Source: an uncultured Clostridia bacterium (GTDB lineage Bacteria; Bacillota; Clostridia; TANB77; CAG-508). Taken from it: 8,538 bases of DNA. Every line of letters starts with the position of its first letter. Within the stretch, counting starts at the first letter, position 1. The stretch lies in contig CAKOWP010000044.1 in NCBI GenBank assembly GCA_934122385.1, positions 1 to 8,538 on the forward strand, written 5' to 3'. The notes beneath the pieces were generated by a model. That model saw only the letters and a list, made by a program, of their open reading frames with translations. It had not been told where the DNA came from and searched no databases. Positions 1-6,134 of this stretch are shown here, piece after piece. The position numbers were made by a program, and so were the translations under genes.

Positions 1-90
1 GCCGAATTGGTTTGCCACTTTTGCAATAAAAAATATGAATTTTCTAAGGAAGAATTAGAAGATATATTAGAAAAAAATAAAAATAATTAA
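1..90 (+). CDS. hslO: Hsp33 redox chaperone, C-terminal end (partial)
   Basis: The first reading frame is open from the window edge to TAA at 88-90 and gives 29 residues beginning AELVCHFCNKKYEF. This matches the extreme C-terminus of Hsp33, a cytoplasmic chaperone switched on by oxidation. The Cys-His-Phe-Cys motif is the second half of the family's four-cysteine zinc site (CxC...CxxC), which releases zinc and forms disulfides under oxidative stress. The rest of the gene, including the first cysteine pair and substrate-binding core, lies to the left. No strong terminator follows the stop, because the next 10 bases already belong to the promoter of the small-peptide module. The identification rests on one short but characteristic motif and its position at the protein end. 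Confidence 0.8.
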   Translation, partial: AELVCHFCNKKYEFSKEELEDILEKNKNN

Positions 91-99
91 AGTGTTCGC

Positions 100-128
100 T
101 TGTTTTTTACACATAAATGTTGTATAGT
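100..128 (+). promoter_or_regulatory. Sigma-A-type promoter of the small hydrophobic peptide
   Basis: TTGTTT at 100-105 and TATAGT at 123-128 are separated by exactly 17 bases. Transcription would start near 134-136. This excludes the ATG at 117 as a start, because it would lie inside the promoter, and favours the ATG at 192. The predicted transcript ends at the 317-356 terminator and is about 220 nt long. Confidence 0.65.
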
Positions 129-167
129 AGTGAACATATAGGAAATGAGATAAACGGATGTGGTTTG

Positions 168-183
168 CCTCCAATAAAGGAGG
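168..183 (+). promoter_or_regulatory. Hairpin masking the peptide's Shine-Dalgarno
   Basis: CCTCC (168-172) can pair with GGAGG (179-183) across the loop AATAAA. GGAGG is the core of the ribosome binding site AAAGGAGG (176-183), 8 bases before the ATG at 192. In the transcript this would hold the site in a local stem and limit translation, as known for Fst-family and other type I toxin mRNAs. The pairing is seen in the sequence; its effect is inferred. Confidence 0.5.
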
Positions 184-191
184 TGAGGCGT

Positions 192-311
192 ATGATAGAA
201 ACAACTTTATTAAACATTATATACATACTATTTTATTCTTTAATTGGAATAACTATCATTGCGTTTGCCTTAATTATAGCAATAGTTGTAATTTTGCGTA
301 AACAAAAATAA
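192..311 (+). CDS. Small hydrophobic membrane peptide, candidate type I toxin
   Basis: A 39-residue protein, MIETTLLNIIYILF..., consists almost entirely of one long hydrophobic segment (about residues 5-34) and ends in the basic tail RKQK. This is the shape of type I toxins of the Fst/TxpA/holin-like kind, which insert into the cytoplasmic membrane. I do not recognise a specific family by sequence. The start at 192 is chosen because it has a strong AAAGGAGG 8 bases upstream and lies downstream of the predicted transcription start; an in-frame ATG at 117 lies inside the promoter. The gene is followed after 5 bases by a strong terminator and faced by a convergent promoter for an antisense RNA, which is what makes the toxin reading attractive. 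It could instead be an ordinary small membrane protein. Confidence 0.6.
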   Translation: MIETTLLNIIYILFYSLIGITIIAFALIIAIVVILRKQK

Positions 312-315
312 CCAA

Positions 316-398
316 TAAAAACACATCTGTAACTTGGCGGTTCGATGTGTTTTTTTATATTAAACCGGCAAACCACTTTTGTGGCCTCTCCATTTCCT
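316..398 (-). ncRNA. Predicted antisense RNA, candidate type I antitoxin
   Basis: The minus-strand promoter at 405-432 would start an RNA near 398 running leftwards through the shared terminator at 317-354, about 80 nt with no useful open frame. It overlaps only the 3' end of the peptide mRNA. Inside it, GGCCAC and GTGGTTTGCC can fold back on each other around AAAA. Its GAGGC and CACA segments can pair with TGTG and GCCTC in the peptide mRNA leader (159-171), with a 4-base bulge in the mRNA. Sizes of about 220 nt for the mRNA and 80 nt for the antisense RNA resemble the par locus of plasmid pAD1 (RNA I and RNA II). Existence of the RNA is inferred. Confidence 0.5.
317..356. terminator. Bidirectional intrinsic terminator
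   Basis: Bases 317-327 (AAAAACACATC) and 344-354 (GATGTGTTTTT) pair perfectly over 11 bp around a 16-base loop. There is a T run to 356 on the plus strand and an A run at the left foot that becomes a T run on the minus strand. It can end both the peptide mRNA and the convergent antisense RNA. The loop contains CUUG, which fits the YUNR U-turn seen in loops that start antisense pairing; this last point is weak. Confidence 0.8.
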
Positions 399-404
399 AT
401 AAAT

Positions 405-432
405 ATTATATCATATTATAAAAAAAAGTCAA
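405..432 (-). promoter_or_regulatory. Strong minus-strand promoter for the antisense RNA
   Basis: On the minus strand TTGACT (432-427) is followed after 16 bases by a perfect TATAAT (410-405), preceded by TGA, an extended -10 element. No annotated gene lies downstream on the minus strand before hslO, which runs the other way, so the promoter most plausibly serves the short antisense RNA. It overlaps the leader of ppaC on the opposite strand. Confidence 0.65.
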
Positions 433-453
433 TAAAAAAGGAGAAGATAAAAA

Positions 454-1380
454 ATGGAAAATAAAGTATTAATATTTGGACACAAAAATCCAGACACAGA
501 CACAATTTGTTCTGCAATGGTAAAAGAAATTTTATACAAAAAAAATGGATGCGAAAAATCAAAAGCAGTAAGATTAGGAAATGTAAATAAAGAAACACAA
601 TATGTGTTAAATTATTTAGGACTAGAAGCACCAGAACTAATAGAAAAAGTTGAAGAAGGACAAGAAGTAATATTAGTAGACCACAATGAATTTAATCAAA
701 GTGTAGAAGGAATAGAAAAAGCAAAAATTTTAGAAGTAGTAGACCACCACAGAATTGCAAACTTTGAAACATCAGAGCCACTATATTACACAGCAAGACC
801 ATTTGGATGTACATCAACAATTTTATATAAAGAATTTAAAAATAGAAATATAGAAATCGAAAAAACAGAAGCTATATTAATGGCAAGTGCCATAATTTCT
901 GATACATTATTATTAAAATCACCAACAACAACAAAGCATGATATTAATGCATTAGAAGAATTAGGAAAAATAGCAGGAATAAACATAGAAGAATACGGAC
1001 TAGAAATGTTAAAAGCAGGAACAGATTTAGACGATTTTTCAGCAGAAGAATTAATAAACTTAGATGCTAAAAGCTTAGATAAAGAAGGAACAAAATTTGT
1101 TATAGCACAAGTAAATACTGTAAGTATAGAAGATGTTTTAAAAAGACAAAATGAATTAGAAGAAGCAATGAACAATGCAATTGCAGAAAAAGGTTTATCT
1201 TTATTTGTATTAGCAATAACAGATATTTTAAACAGCAACTCAGAAATCATTGCATTAGGAACAAAAACAGATGCAGTTGAAAAAGCATTTGATAAAAAAT
1301 TAGAGAACAACAGAGCTTTCTTAGAAGGTGTTGTTTCAAGAAAGAAACAATTGCTACCATTTATTGATAAAAATATATAG
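454..1380 (+). CDS. ppaC: Manganese-dependent inorganic pyrophosphatase (family II)
   Basis: This cytoplasmic enzyme hydrolyses pyrophosphate to two phosphates and so drives biosynthetic reactions forward. The 308 residues match the usual family length (about 309). The N-terminal DHH domain shows the expected metal ligands: H10, D14 and D16 in GHKNPDTDT, D76 in VDHNE, H98 in the DHH motif (97-99), and D150. The C-terminal DHHA2 domain (about 190-300) ends with the substrate-binding SRKKQ motif at 295-299. The start has AAGGAG about 10 bases upstream. No convincing plus-strand promoter is visible in the very AT-rich leader (401-453), which overlaps the oppositely directed antisense-RNA promoter. 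A strong terminator follows, so the gene appears to be a single transcription unit. Codon use is typical of the window, with AGA arginine and no CGG. Confidence 0.96.
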   Translation: MENKVLIFGHKNPDTDTICSAMVKEILYKKNGCEKSKAVRLGNVNKETQYVLNYLGLEAPELIEKVEEGQEVILVDHNEFNQSVEGIEKAKILEVVDHHRIANFETSEPLYYTARPFGCTSTILYKEFKNRNIEIEKTEAILMASAIISDTLLLKSPTTTKHDINALEELGKIAGINIEEYGLEMLKAGTDLDDFSAEELINLDAKSLDKEGTKFVIAQVNTVSIEDVLKRQNELEEAMNNAIAEKGLSLFVLAITDILNSNSEIIALGTKTDAVEKAFDKKLENNRAFLEGVVSRKKQLLPFIDKNI

Positions 1381-1407
1381 TAATGAATAGAATATATTAA
1401 CAAAAGA

Positions 1408-1451
1408 AAAAATGAGGTATGGTTAATTTATAGCCGAAATACCTCATTTTT
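1408..1451 (+). terminator. Intrinsic terminator of ppaC
   Basis: AAAAATGAGGTAT (1408-1420) pairs perfectly over 13 bp with ATACCTCATTTTT (1439-1451) around an 18-base loop, leaving a T tract at the 3' foot. It lies 28 bases after the ppaC stop. The A-rich left foot means it could also stop minus-strand transcription. Confidence 0.85.
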
Positions 1452-1491
1452 AAGCATTTTTTACAGCTATTTTCTGCAGTTCCGTAAGGGG

Positions 1492-1520
1492 TTGACAAAT
1501 TTGTAAAAAAATTGTATACT
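1492..1520 (+). promoter_or_regulatory. Near-consensus sigma-A promoter of the hydrolase-comEC operon
   Basis: A perfect TTGACA (1492-1497), a 17-base spacer and TATACT (1515-1520) lie 50 bases upstream of the hydrolase start. Transcription would begin near 1527. It is the best promoter in the window, and no other convincing promoter or terminator is seen until 6131, so it probably drives the hydrolase, comEC and the BofC-like gene together. No clear operator is seen. The stretch between the ppaC terminator and this promoter (1452-1491) holds nothing recognisable. Confidence 0.85.
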
Positions 1521-1569
1521 AAAGAACGTATTTTGGCAGAAGTAATATAATAATATAAGGAGTAAAAAA

Positions 1570-2955
1570 ATGAAAATAAAATTAAATATAAAAAGCATAA
1601 TATTTATGGCAATAATAGCAATGGCAAGTCTGCTTTTTATAAACATAAGCTTTGCAGCAAATACAGGAAAGGTTATAGTCGAAACAGCAAAACTTAGGGA
1701 ACAAGCAAATACAGACTCTAAAGTATTAGAATTAGCATCACAAGGTGACGAAGTAGAAATCTTAAGTGAAGAAAACGAATGGTACAAAATAAAATATAAA
1801 AACATAACAGGATATTTAAGAAAAGACTTAGTTCAAGTTGATAATAAAGAAGCTGCAAACACAACAAATAATAAAAATGAAACAACAAATGAAGCAAATG
1901 AAAATACAATAACAAATACTACAGAAAATAATGTAACATCTGAAATTACAACAACAGAGGCAACAGAAAAAAATGATGAACAAAATAAAACAGAGATAGT
2001 TAAAAATGAAAAATACAAAATAGTAGAAAATGTTAAAATAAAAGTAATACCATTAATAAGCTCAATAGAGTTAGAAGAAGTACAAAAAGATGCAGAAGTA
2101 GAAGTAGTAGAAATTTTAGATGACTGGGTAAAAGTAAAAACATCAAGTGAAAAAGAAGGATGGATAAGAAAAGAAAAATTAACAACTATCCAAACAGAAA
2201 CTGCCAATACAGAAAATACAACAAATGAAACAACAGAGCAACCAACAACAGAACAAACTACTCAACAGCCAGAAACAACACAACAAACAAATACTACAAA
2301 AACAATGTATGTAAATACACAAACAGCAAATTTAAGACAAAAAGCTGATAAAACATCACAAGTAATTAAACAATTATCACAAAGCACAAAAGTTACAGTA
2401 ATGTCAACTGATAATGGATGGGCATATGTAGATGTAAATGGAACAAAGGGTTATATAGCAGAAAGCTTGTTAACGACAACACAAAAAGAAACATCAAGAA
2501 GTGGACTAACAACAAGGGAACAAGCTACAACAAATAATAGTGCGGCAAAATCAACGACACAAAAAAATGCAGCAGTAACAGAATCTACAACAACATCAGC
2601 ATCAGGAAGTGCAGTTGTATCATATGCACAACAATTTTTAGGATGCAAATATGTATATGGTGGAACAAGCACAAACGGATTTGACTGTTCAGGATTTACT
2701 CAATATGTATATAAACATTTTGGAATAAATTTAAACAGAACAGCAGCTGCCCAATACAGTAATGGTAAATCTGTTACAGAGTTACAAGCAGGTGACCTAG
2801 TAATGTTTGGAAAATCAGGAATAAATCATGTAGGAATATATATCGGGGGAAATACATTCATACACGCTGCAAATCCAGGTAGAGGTGTAACTACAGATTC
2901 ACTTTCTACAGGATATTACAAAACAAATTACGTCGGAGCAAAAAGAATTTTTTAA
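1570..2955 (+). CDS. Secreted peptidoglycan hydrolase with three SH3 domains and NlpC/P60
   Basis: A 461-residue exported cell-wall enzyme. A signal peptide (lysine-rich start, hydrophobic 10-26, likely cut after SFA at about residue 29) is followed by a bacterial SH3 domain (about 32-90), a T/N/E-rich linker, a second and more divergent SH3-like domain (about 147-205), a T/Q-rich linker, a third SH3 domain (about 245-302), another low-complexity linker, and an NlpC/P60 domain (about 346-461). The catalytic residues look intact: C373 in FDCSGF, H420 in NHVGIYIG and H432 in FIHAA. Such enzymes usually cut the gamma-D-glutamyl-meso-diaminopimelate bond of wall peptides, with the SH3 domains binding the wall. 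AAGGAG at 1557-1562 supports the start. The stop lies 21 bases before comEC, so the two are probably co-transcribed. The exact bond cut cannot be read from the sequence. Confidence 0.93.
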   Translation: MKIKLNIKSIIFMAIIAMASLLFINISFAANTGKVIVETAKLREQANTDSKVLELASQGDEVEILSEENEWYKIKYKNITGYLRKDLVQVDNKEAANTTNNKNETTNEANENTITNTTENNVTSEITTTEATEKNDEQNKTEIVKNEKYKIVENVKIKVIPLISSIELEEVQKDAEVEVVEILDDWVKVKTSSEKEGWIRKEKLTTIQTETANTENTTNETTEQPTTEQTTQQPETTQQTNTTKTMYVNTQTANLRQKADKTSQVIKQLSQSTKVTVMSTDNGWAYVDVNGTKGYIAESLLTTTQKETSRSGLTTREQATTNNSAAKSTTQKNAAVTESTTTSASGSAVVSYAQQFLGCKYVYGGTSTNGFDCSGFTQYVYKHFGINLNRTAAAQYSNGKSVTELQAGDLVMFGKSGINHVGIYIGGNTFIHAANPGRGVTTDSLSTGYYKTNYVGAKRIF

Positions 2956-2976
2956 AAGCAATTTTAGGAGGTAATA

Positions 2977-4941
2977 TTGAAAAGACCGATTTTAGTTGCA
3001 ATTATAGGATATATATTAGGAATAATAGTGGGACTATACTTACACATAAGTATAGCCCCATTTTGTATTATATTAATTGCAATGTATATGATTTATAAAA
3101 ATACAAATTATAAGAAGAATCAACGAAATAATAAACTAAAAATGTTTGCAATAAAAAGATATTTTAGATATTTAAAAATATTTATTAATGCAAAAGTTAT
3201 TGTTTTTGTATTGATATCAGCAATTATATCAAATACAATAGTTCTACTTCAAAATCAAAGATACGAAAAAATTTATAATGAATTATCAGAAAAAGAAAAT
3301 ATAACAATGGTAGGAAAAGTTATAGGTAATAAAGAAGAAAAACAATACTATAACAAATACAAAATTGAAACTAAATTGCAAAATAAAAAATACCGATTTT
3401 ATATTATGACAGACAAAAAAATACAACTAAATTATGGTGATAAAATAAAATTAAATGGAGAATACCAAGAACCTGAAATCCAAAGAAATTATAAAGGCTT
3501 TGATTATTCTGAATATCTAAAACAATTGAAAATATATGGAACAATAAAGTGTTCAAAAATTGAAATGATTAAACAAAAAGCAGATATTAATATTTTTAAA
3601 TTTACAAATGAAATATCAAATAAAATGATACAAAATACCAAAAAAGTTCTTGATGAAGAAACATCTTCAATTTTACTTGGACTCATATTAGGATATAAAA
3701 CAGACATAGACGGGGATACACAAGAAAATTTCAGAAACGCAAGTATGGCACATCTTTTAGCAGTATCTGGAATGCATATTACATATGTTATTTTAGGAAT
3801 TAATATCATTTTAAGAAAAACTTTAGGAAAAAGAAAAACATACATTTTTAGCATCTTTATATTAATATTTTATATGTTTATCACAAATTTTTCACCATCA
3901 GTAACAAGGGCAGGAATTATGGGCATAATGCTTTTATTTTCGAAAATAATATATAGAAAAAATGACATATTTACATCTATGTCAATATCATTATTTTCAA
4001 TTTTAATTTATAATCCATTTCTAATTTTAAATATTGGGCTTCAATTATCGTACATAGGAGTTGTTGGAATTGTAGTATTTAACAAAGAAATAATTAAATA
4101 TCTAAAAAATATTAAAATCAAAAATAAATTTTATAAATATAAAATAAAGCCTAGAATACAGAAAAGTTTAGACACAATAAAAGAAATTATCTCAATTTCC
4201 TTATCAGTTCAATTGGCAATAATGCCAATATTATTATCAAATTTAAATACATTTAATCCATATTTTTTAATTACAAATTTAATTTTAAGTATTGTGATAG
4301 GTCCAATAGTAATCACAGGTTTTTTATTTATAATATTAGCGTTAATAAATGTTAATATTGCAAGTTTGTTTTCAAAAATAATTACATTAGGAATTAAAAT
4401 ATTAATTTGCATATCAAATTTAGGAAAAATGCCATTTTCAAAAATTTATGTACCAACACCAAGTCTATTTTTAATTATATTGTATTATTTTGCAATAGGT
4501 ACAACATTATATATGTATAAAGTTTATTCTGCTAAAAAGCCAAATACAACGCAAATAAGGGTAAGAAATTTGATAGCTATTATAAAAATGAAAATAAGAA
4601 ATAATGAACAAAAAATTAGAAAAATTTTTGTAATAATAATTTTATCAATTATAGCTATAAATTTAATTCCCAAAAGTCTAAAAATTTATTTTATTGATGT
4701 TGGACAAGGTGATGCAACATTTATTGTAACTCCACATAATAAAACAATTTTAATTGATGGTGGAGGGAGTAAAGATTTTGATGTTGGTAAAAAAACACTA
4801 TTACCATACTTACTAGATAGGGGGTACAGCTCAATTGATTATCTTATGACGAGCCATTTTGATAATGACCACATAGGACGGTTTACTATATGTAATGCAA
4901 GAAATAAAAGTAAAAAATATTATAATAGGAAAACAATATGA
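2977..4941 (+). CDS. comEC: ComEC/Rec2 DNA-uptake channel, N-terminal part
   Basis: ComEC is the inner-membrane channel that passes single-stranded DNA into the cell during transformation. With standard decoding this frame gives 654 residues: N-terminal membrane helices (about 4-40 and 72-92), a soluble OB-fold-like region (about 106-195), and the multi-helix competence domain (about 228-520) with the signature HLLAVSGMHI at 259-268. After another membrane helix (about 548-565) the metallo-beta-lactamase domain begins, with DVGQGD at 574-579 and SHFDNDHIG at 626-634. The frame then derails at a CGG codon (4879-4881), adding 20 unrelated residues before a stop. The start is TTG at 2977, supported by AGGAGG 5 bases upstream and a typical MKRP start. 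As read, the product keeps the channel but loses most of its nuclease-like domain. Confidence 0.9.
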   Translation: MKRPILVAIIGYILGIIVGLYLHISIAPFCIILIAMYMIYKNTNYKKNQRNNKLKMFAIKRYFRYLKIFINAKVIVFVLISAIISNTIVLLQNQRYEKIYNELSEKENITMVGKVIGNKEEKQYYNKYKIETKLQNKKYRFYIMTDKKIQLNYGDKIKLNGEYQEPEIQRNYKGFDYSEYLKQLKIYGTIKCSKIEMIKQKADINIFKFTNEISNKMIQNTKKVLDEETSSILLGLILGYKTDIDGDTQENFRNASMAHLLAVSGMHITYVILGINIILRKTLGKRKTYIFSIFILIFYMFITNFSPSVTRAGIMGIMLLFSKIIYRKNDIFTSMSISLFSILIYNPFLILNIGLQLSYIGVVGIVVFNKEIIKYLKNIKIKNKFYKYKIKPRIQKSLDTIKEIISISLSVQLAIMPILLSNLNTFNPYFLITNLILSIVIGPIVITGFLFIILALINVNIASLFSKIITLGIKILICISNLGKMPFSKIYVPTPSLFLIILYYFAIGTTLYMYKVYSAKKPNTTQIRVRNLIAIIKMKIRNNEQKIRKIFVIIILSIIAINLIPKSLKIYFIDVGQGDATFIVTPHNKTILIDGGGSKDFDVGKKTLLPYLLDRGYSSIDYLMTSHFDNDHIGRFTICNARNKSKKYYNRKTI

Positions 4942-5089
4942 AGTAAGTGAAAATTATAAAAAGTTTGTTAATATTGTAAAAGAAAAAAATATAAAAGTTA
5001 AAACAGTTGAAGCTGGTCAAAAAATAAATATTGAAAAAAATCTTTATTTTGATGTCTTATGGCCAAGCCGGAAACAATATGATTTCTGA
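4880..5089 (+). pseudogene. comEC: ComEC segment 2 (metallo-beta-lactamase domain), frame +1
   Basis: If C4879 is skipped, GGT at 4880-4882 restores the second glycine of the family motif DHIGG, and reading continues GLLYVMQEIKVKNIIIG. An ATG at 4895 opens the same frame but has no ribosome binding site, so it is not a convincing independent start. The frame runs correctly to S697 (5066-5068), meets CGG at 5069-5071, and derails to TGA at 5087-5089. By itself it could not form a working domain. Confidence 0.8.
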
Positions 5090-5279
5090 AAATGCAATAA
5101 ATAACAATTCTTTGGTATGTAAGTTAAAATATAAACAGTTTTCAATGCTATTTACAGGAGATATTGAAGAAGTGGCAGAAAAAGCAATTTTAAATAAATA
5201 TGGAAAATCAAGTGAACAAATATTAAATTCAACTGTTTTAAAAGTTGCACATCACCGGATCAAAAACATCTTCAAGTAA
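5070..5279 (+). pseudogene. comEC: ComEC segment 3 (metallo-beta-lactamase domain), frame +2
   Basis: Skipping C5069 gives GGA at 5070-5072 and a conserved stretch including the NNNSLV segment and LFTGD, the aspartate-bearing motif expected in this domain of ComEC. The segment reaches VAHH (about 756-759), then meets CGG at 5256-5258 and ends at TAA 5277-5279 in the wrong frame. An ATG at 5031 in this frame lies upstream of the homology and has no good ribosome binding site. Confidence 0.8.
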
Positions 5280-5472
5280 GGAATTTTTGAATGCTGTAAA
5301 ATCACAATATGCATTTATTGGAGTTGGAAAAAATAATAAATTTGGGCATCCCTCAGATATAACAATTCAAAACTTAAATGCAAATAAAGTTAAAATTTTT
5401 AGAACTGACGAAATGGGGGAGATAGTTTTAAAAACAAATGGAAATAGAATAAAAATATTCAATAAAGTATAA
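5257..5472 (+). pseudogene. comEC: ComEC segment 4, C-terminus, back in the original frame
   Basis: Skipping C5256 gives GGA at 5257-5259 and completes the highly conserved HHGSKTSS motif. The segment continues through SQYAFIGVGKNNKFGHPS, typical of the ComEC C-terminus, to the natural stop at 5470-5472 (residue 830 of the restored protein). An ATG at 5245 lies in this frame but upstream of the homology and has no ribosome binding site. Confidence 0.8.
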
Positions 5473-5522
5473 ATTATGAAAAATCTGTAAATAATAAAAG
5501 AAAAAATTACGGAGGAAATCAT

Positions 5523-6131
5523 ATGAAAAAAGTGTGGATAATTGGGCTAATTATAGCAATTATAATTATAGGAATTATTTTAGGGATTTTCATTTATAAC
5601 AATAATACCAATAATAATAAACAAAACAGTATAGTGGAAAATGAAATAAATATTGTATCAGAAAAGGTTACAGACGAATGCACAGAAGAATATCAAAATA
5701 GCGAAGAAGAAATTGAAACAGATTCACAAGAAGAAAAGATATCACCAAATTGTTTGCTAACTTTAAAAAAGTATTATGAAGAGTGTAACCACACTATAAA
5801 TGAATATGTTGATATTCCACAAGATTTAGTAAATGGAACAGAAGAAGATTTGAAAAATGAATATCCATATTGGCAGGTAGAAAAATATTCAAGTAATGAT
5901 ATAATTTTATATAAAGAATTTAATAGTAATTGTGGTCAACATTTTGTTTTAAGAGAAGATAATGGAAAGATTACAGTTTATAAAATAAATGAAAATAATG
6001 AAGAAGAGGTATATGAGAATACTGAAATTTCAGTTGAATATTTGTCTGAAACTGACAAAATCAAAATTAGTGAGGGAATTAGAGTTAATGGAATAGAAGA
6101 ATTAAATCAATTGCTTGAAGATTTTGAATAG
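5523..6131 (+). CDS. Membrane-anchored protein with BofC C-terminal-like domain
   Basis: A 202-residue protein with one N-terminal membrane segment (about 5-25, preceded by MKK), an asparagine- and glutamate-rich stalk (about 26-75) and an extracytoplasmic domain. The region from about 78 to 202 (KKYYEECNHTINEYV, EYPYWQVEKYSSNDIILYKEF, CGQHFVLRE, VEYLSETDKIKISEGI, ELNQLLEDFE) resembles clostridial proteins annotated as BofC C-terminal domain. In Bacillus, BofC restrains the SpoIVB protease in sporulation signalling, but this domain occurs in many Firmicutes and its role here is unknown. Cysteines at 53, 77, 88 and 137 could form disulfides outside the membrane. GGAGG lies 7 bases before the ATG. 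It follows comEC by 50 bases with no terminator, so it is probably in the same operon. The family call is from memory of the pattern. Confidence 0.72.
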   Translation: MKKVWIIGLIIAIIIIGIILGIFIYNNNTNNNKQNSIVENEINIVSEKVTDECTEEYQNSEEEIETDSQEEKISPNCLLTLKKYYEECNHTINEYVDIPQDLVNGTEEDLKNEYPYWQVEKYSSNDIILYKEFNSNCGQHFVLREDNGKITVYKINENNEEEVYENTEISVEYLSETDKIKISEGIRVNGIEELNQLLEDFE

Positions 6132-6134
6132 AAT

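Larger units (their letters stand above)
2977..5472 (+). pseudogene. comEC: comEC locus as a whole: one gene split by three single-base +1 shifts
   Basis: Read as one unit this region encodes an 830-residue ComEC/Rec2, a normal length for the family. Continuous reading is broken at three places, each by one extra C in front of a glycine codon: C4879 (after residue G634), C5069 (after S697) and C5256 (after H759). Omitting these bases gives uninterrupted homology: SHFDNDHIGG at the first site, an NNNSLV segment just after the second, and VAHHGSKTSS at the third. Three +1 shifts total one codon, so the final segment is back in the starting frame. No stop codons or other damage are seen in the correctly framed segments, which is unlike an old decaying gene. 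Options are recent inactivation, CGG-dependent recoding or a systematic sequence error. It is labelled pseudogene only because standard decoding does not yield the full protein. Confidence 0.85.

Noticed and set aside
80..108. Terminator for hslO
   Set aside because: Only a 4-bp stem with a T run is visible, and the T run is part of the -35 region of the next promoter. Too weak to call.
117..191. Extended 64-residue start of the small peptide at the ATG at 117
   Set aside because: The ATG lies between the -35 and -10 elements, upstream of the likely transcription start, and has no ribosome binding site. The ATG at 192 has AAAGGAGG at good spacing.
416..631. Minus-strand open frame opposite the start of ppaC
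   Set aside because: It is a leucine/phenylalanine-rich mirror of an A-rich coding strand, overlapping a clear pyrophosphatase gene. The same applies to the minus-strand frames at 786-1403, 1467-2207, 2451-2672, 3504-3854 and 4209-4412.
1452..1491. Possible riboswitch or attenuator before the hydrolase gene
   Set aside because: The sequence lies upstream of the promoter, so it is not transcribed with the gene, and no known riboswitch motif is visible.
4895..5472. Independent small genes at 4895, 5031 and 5245
   Set aside because: All three are consecutive pieces of one ComEC metallo-beta-lactamase domain in successive frames, and none has a ribosome binding site at its ATG.
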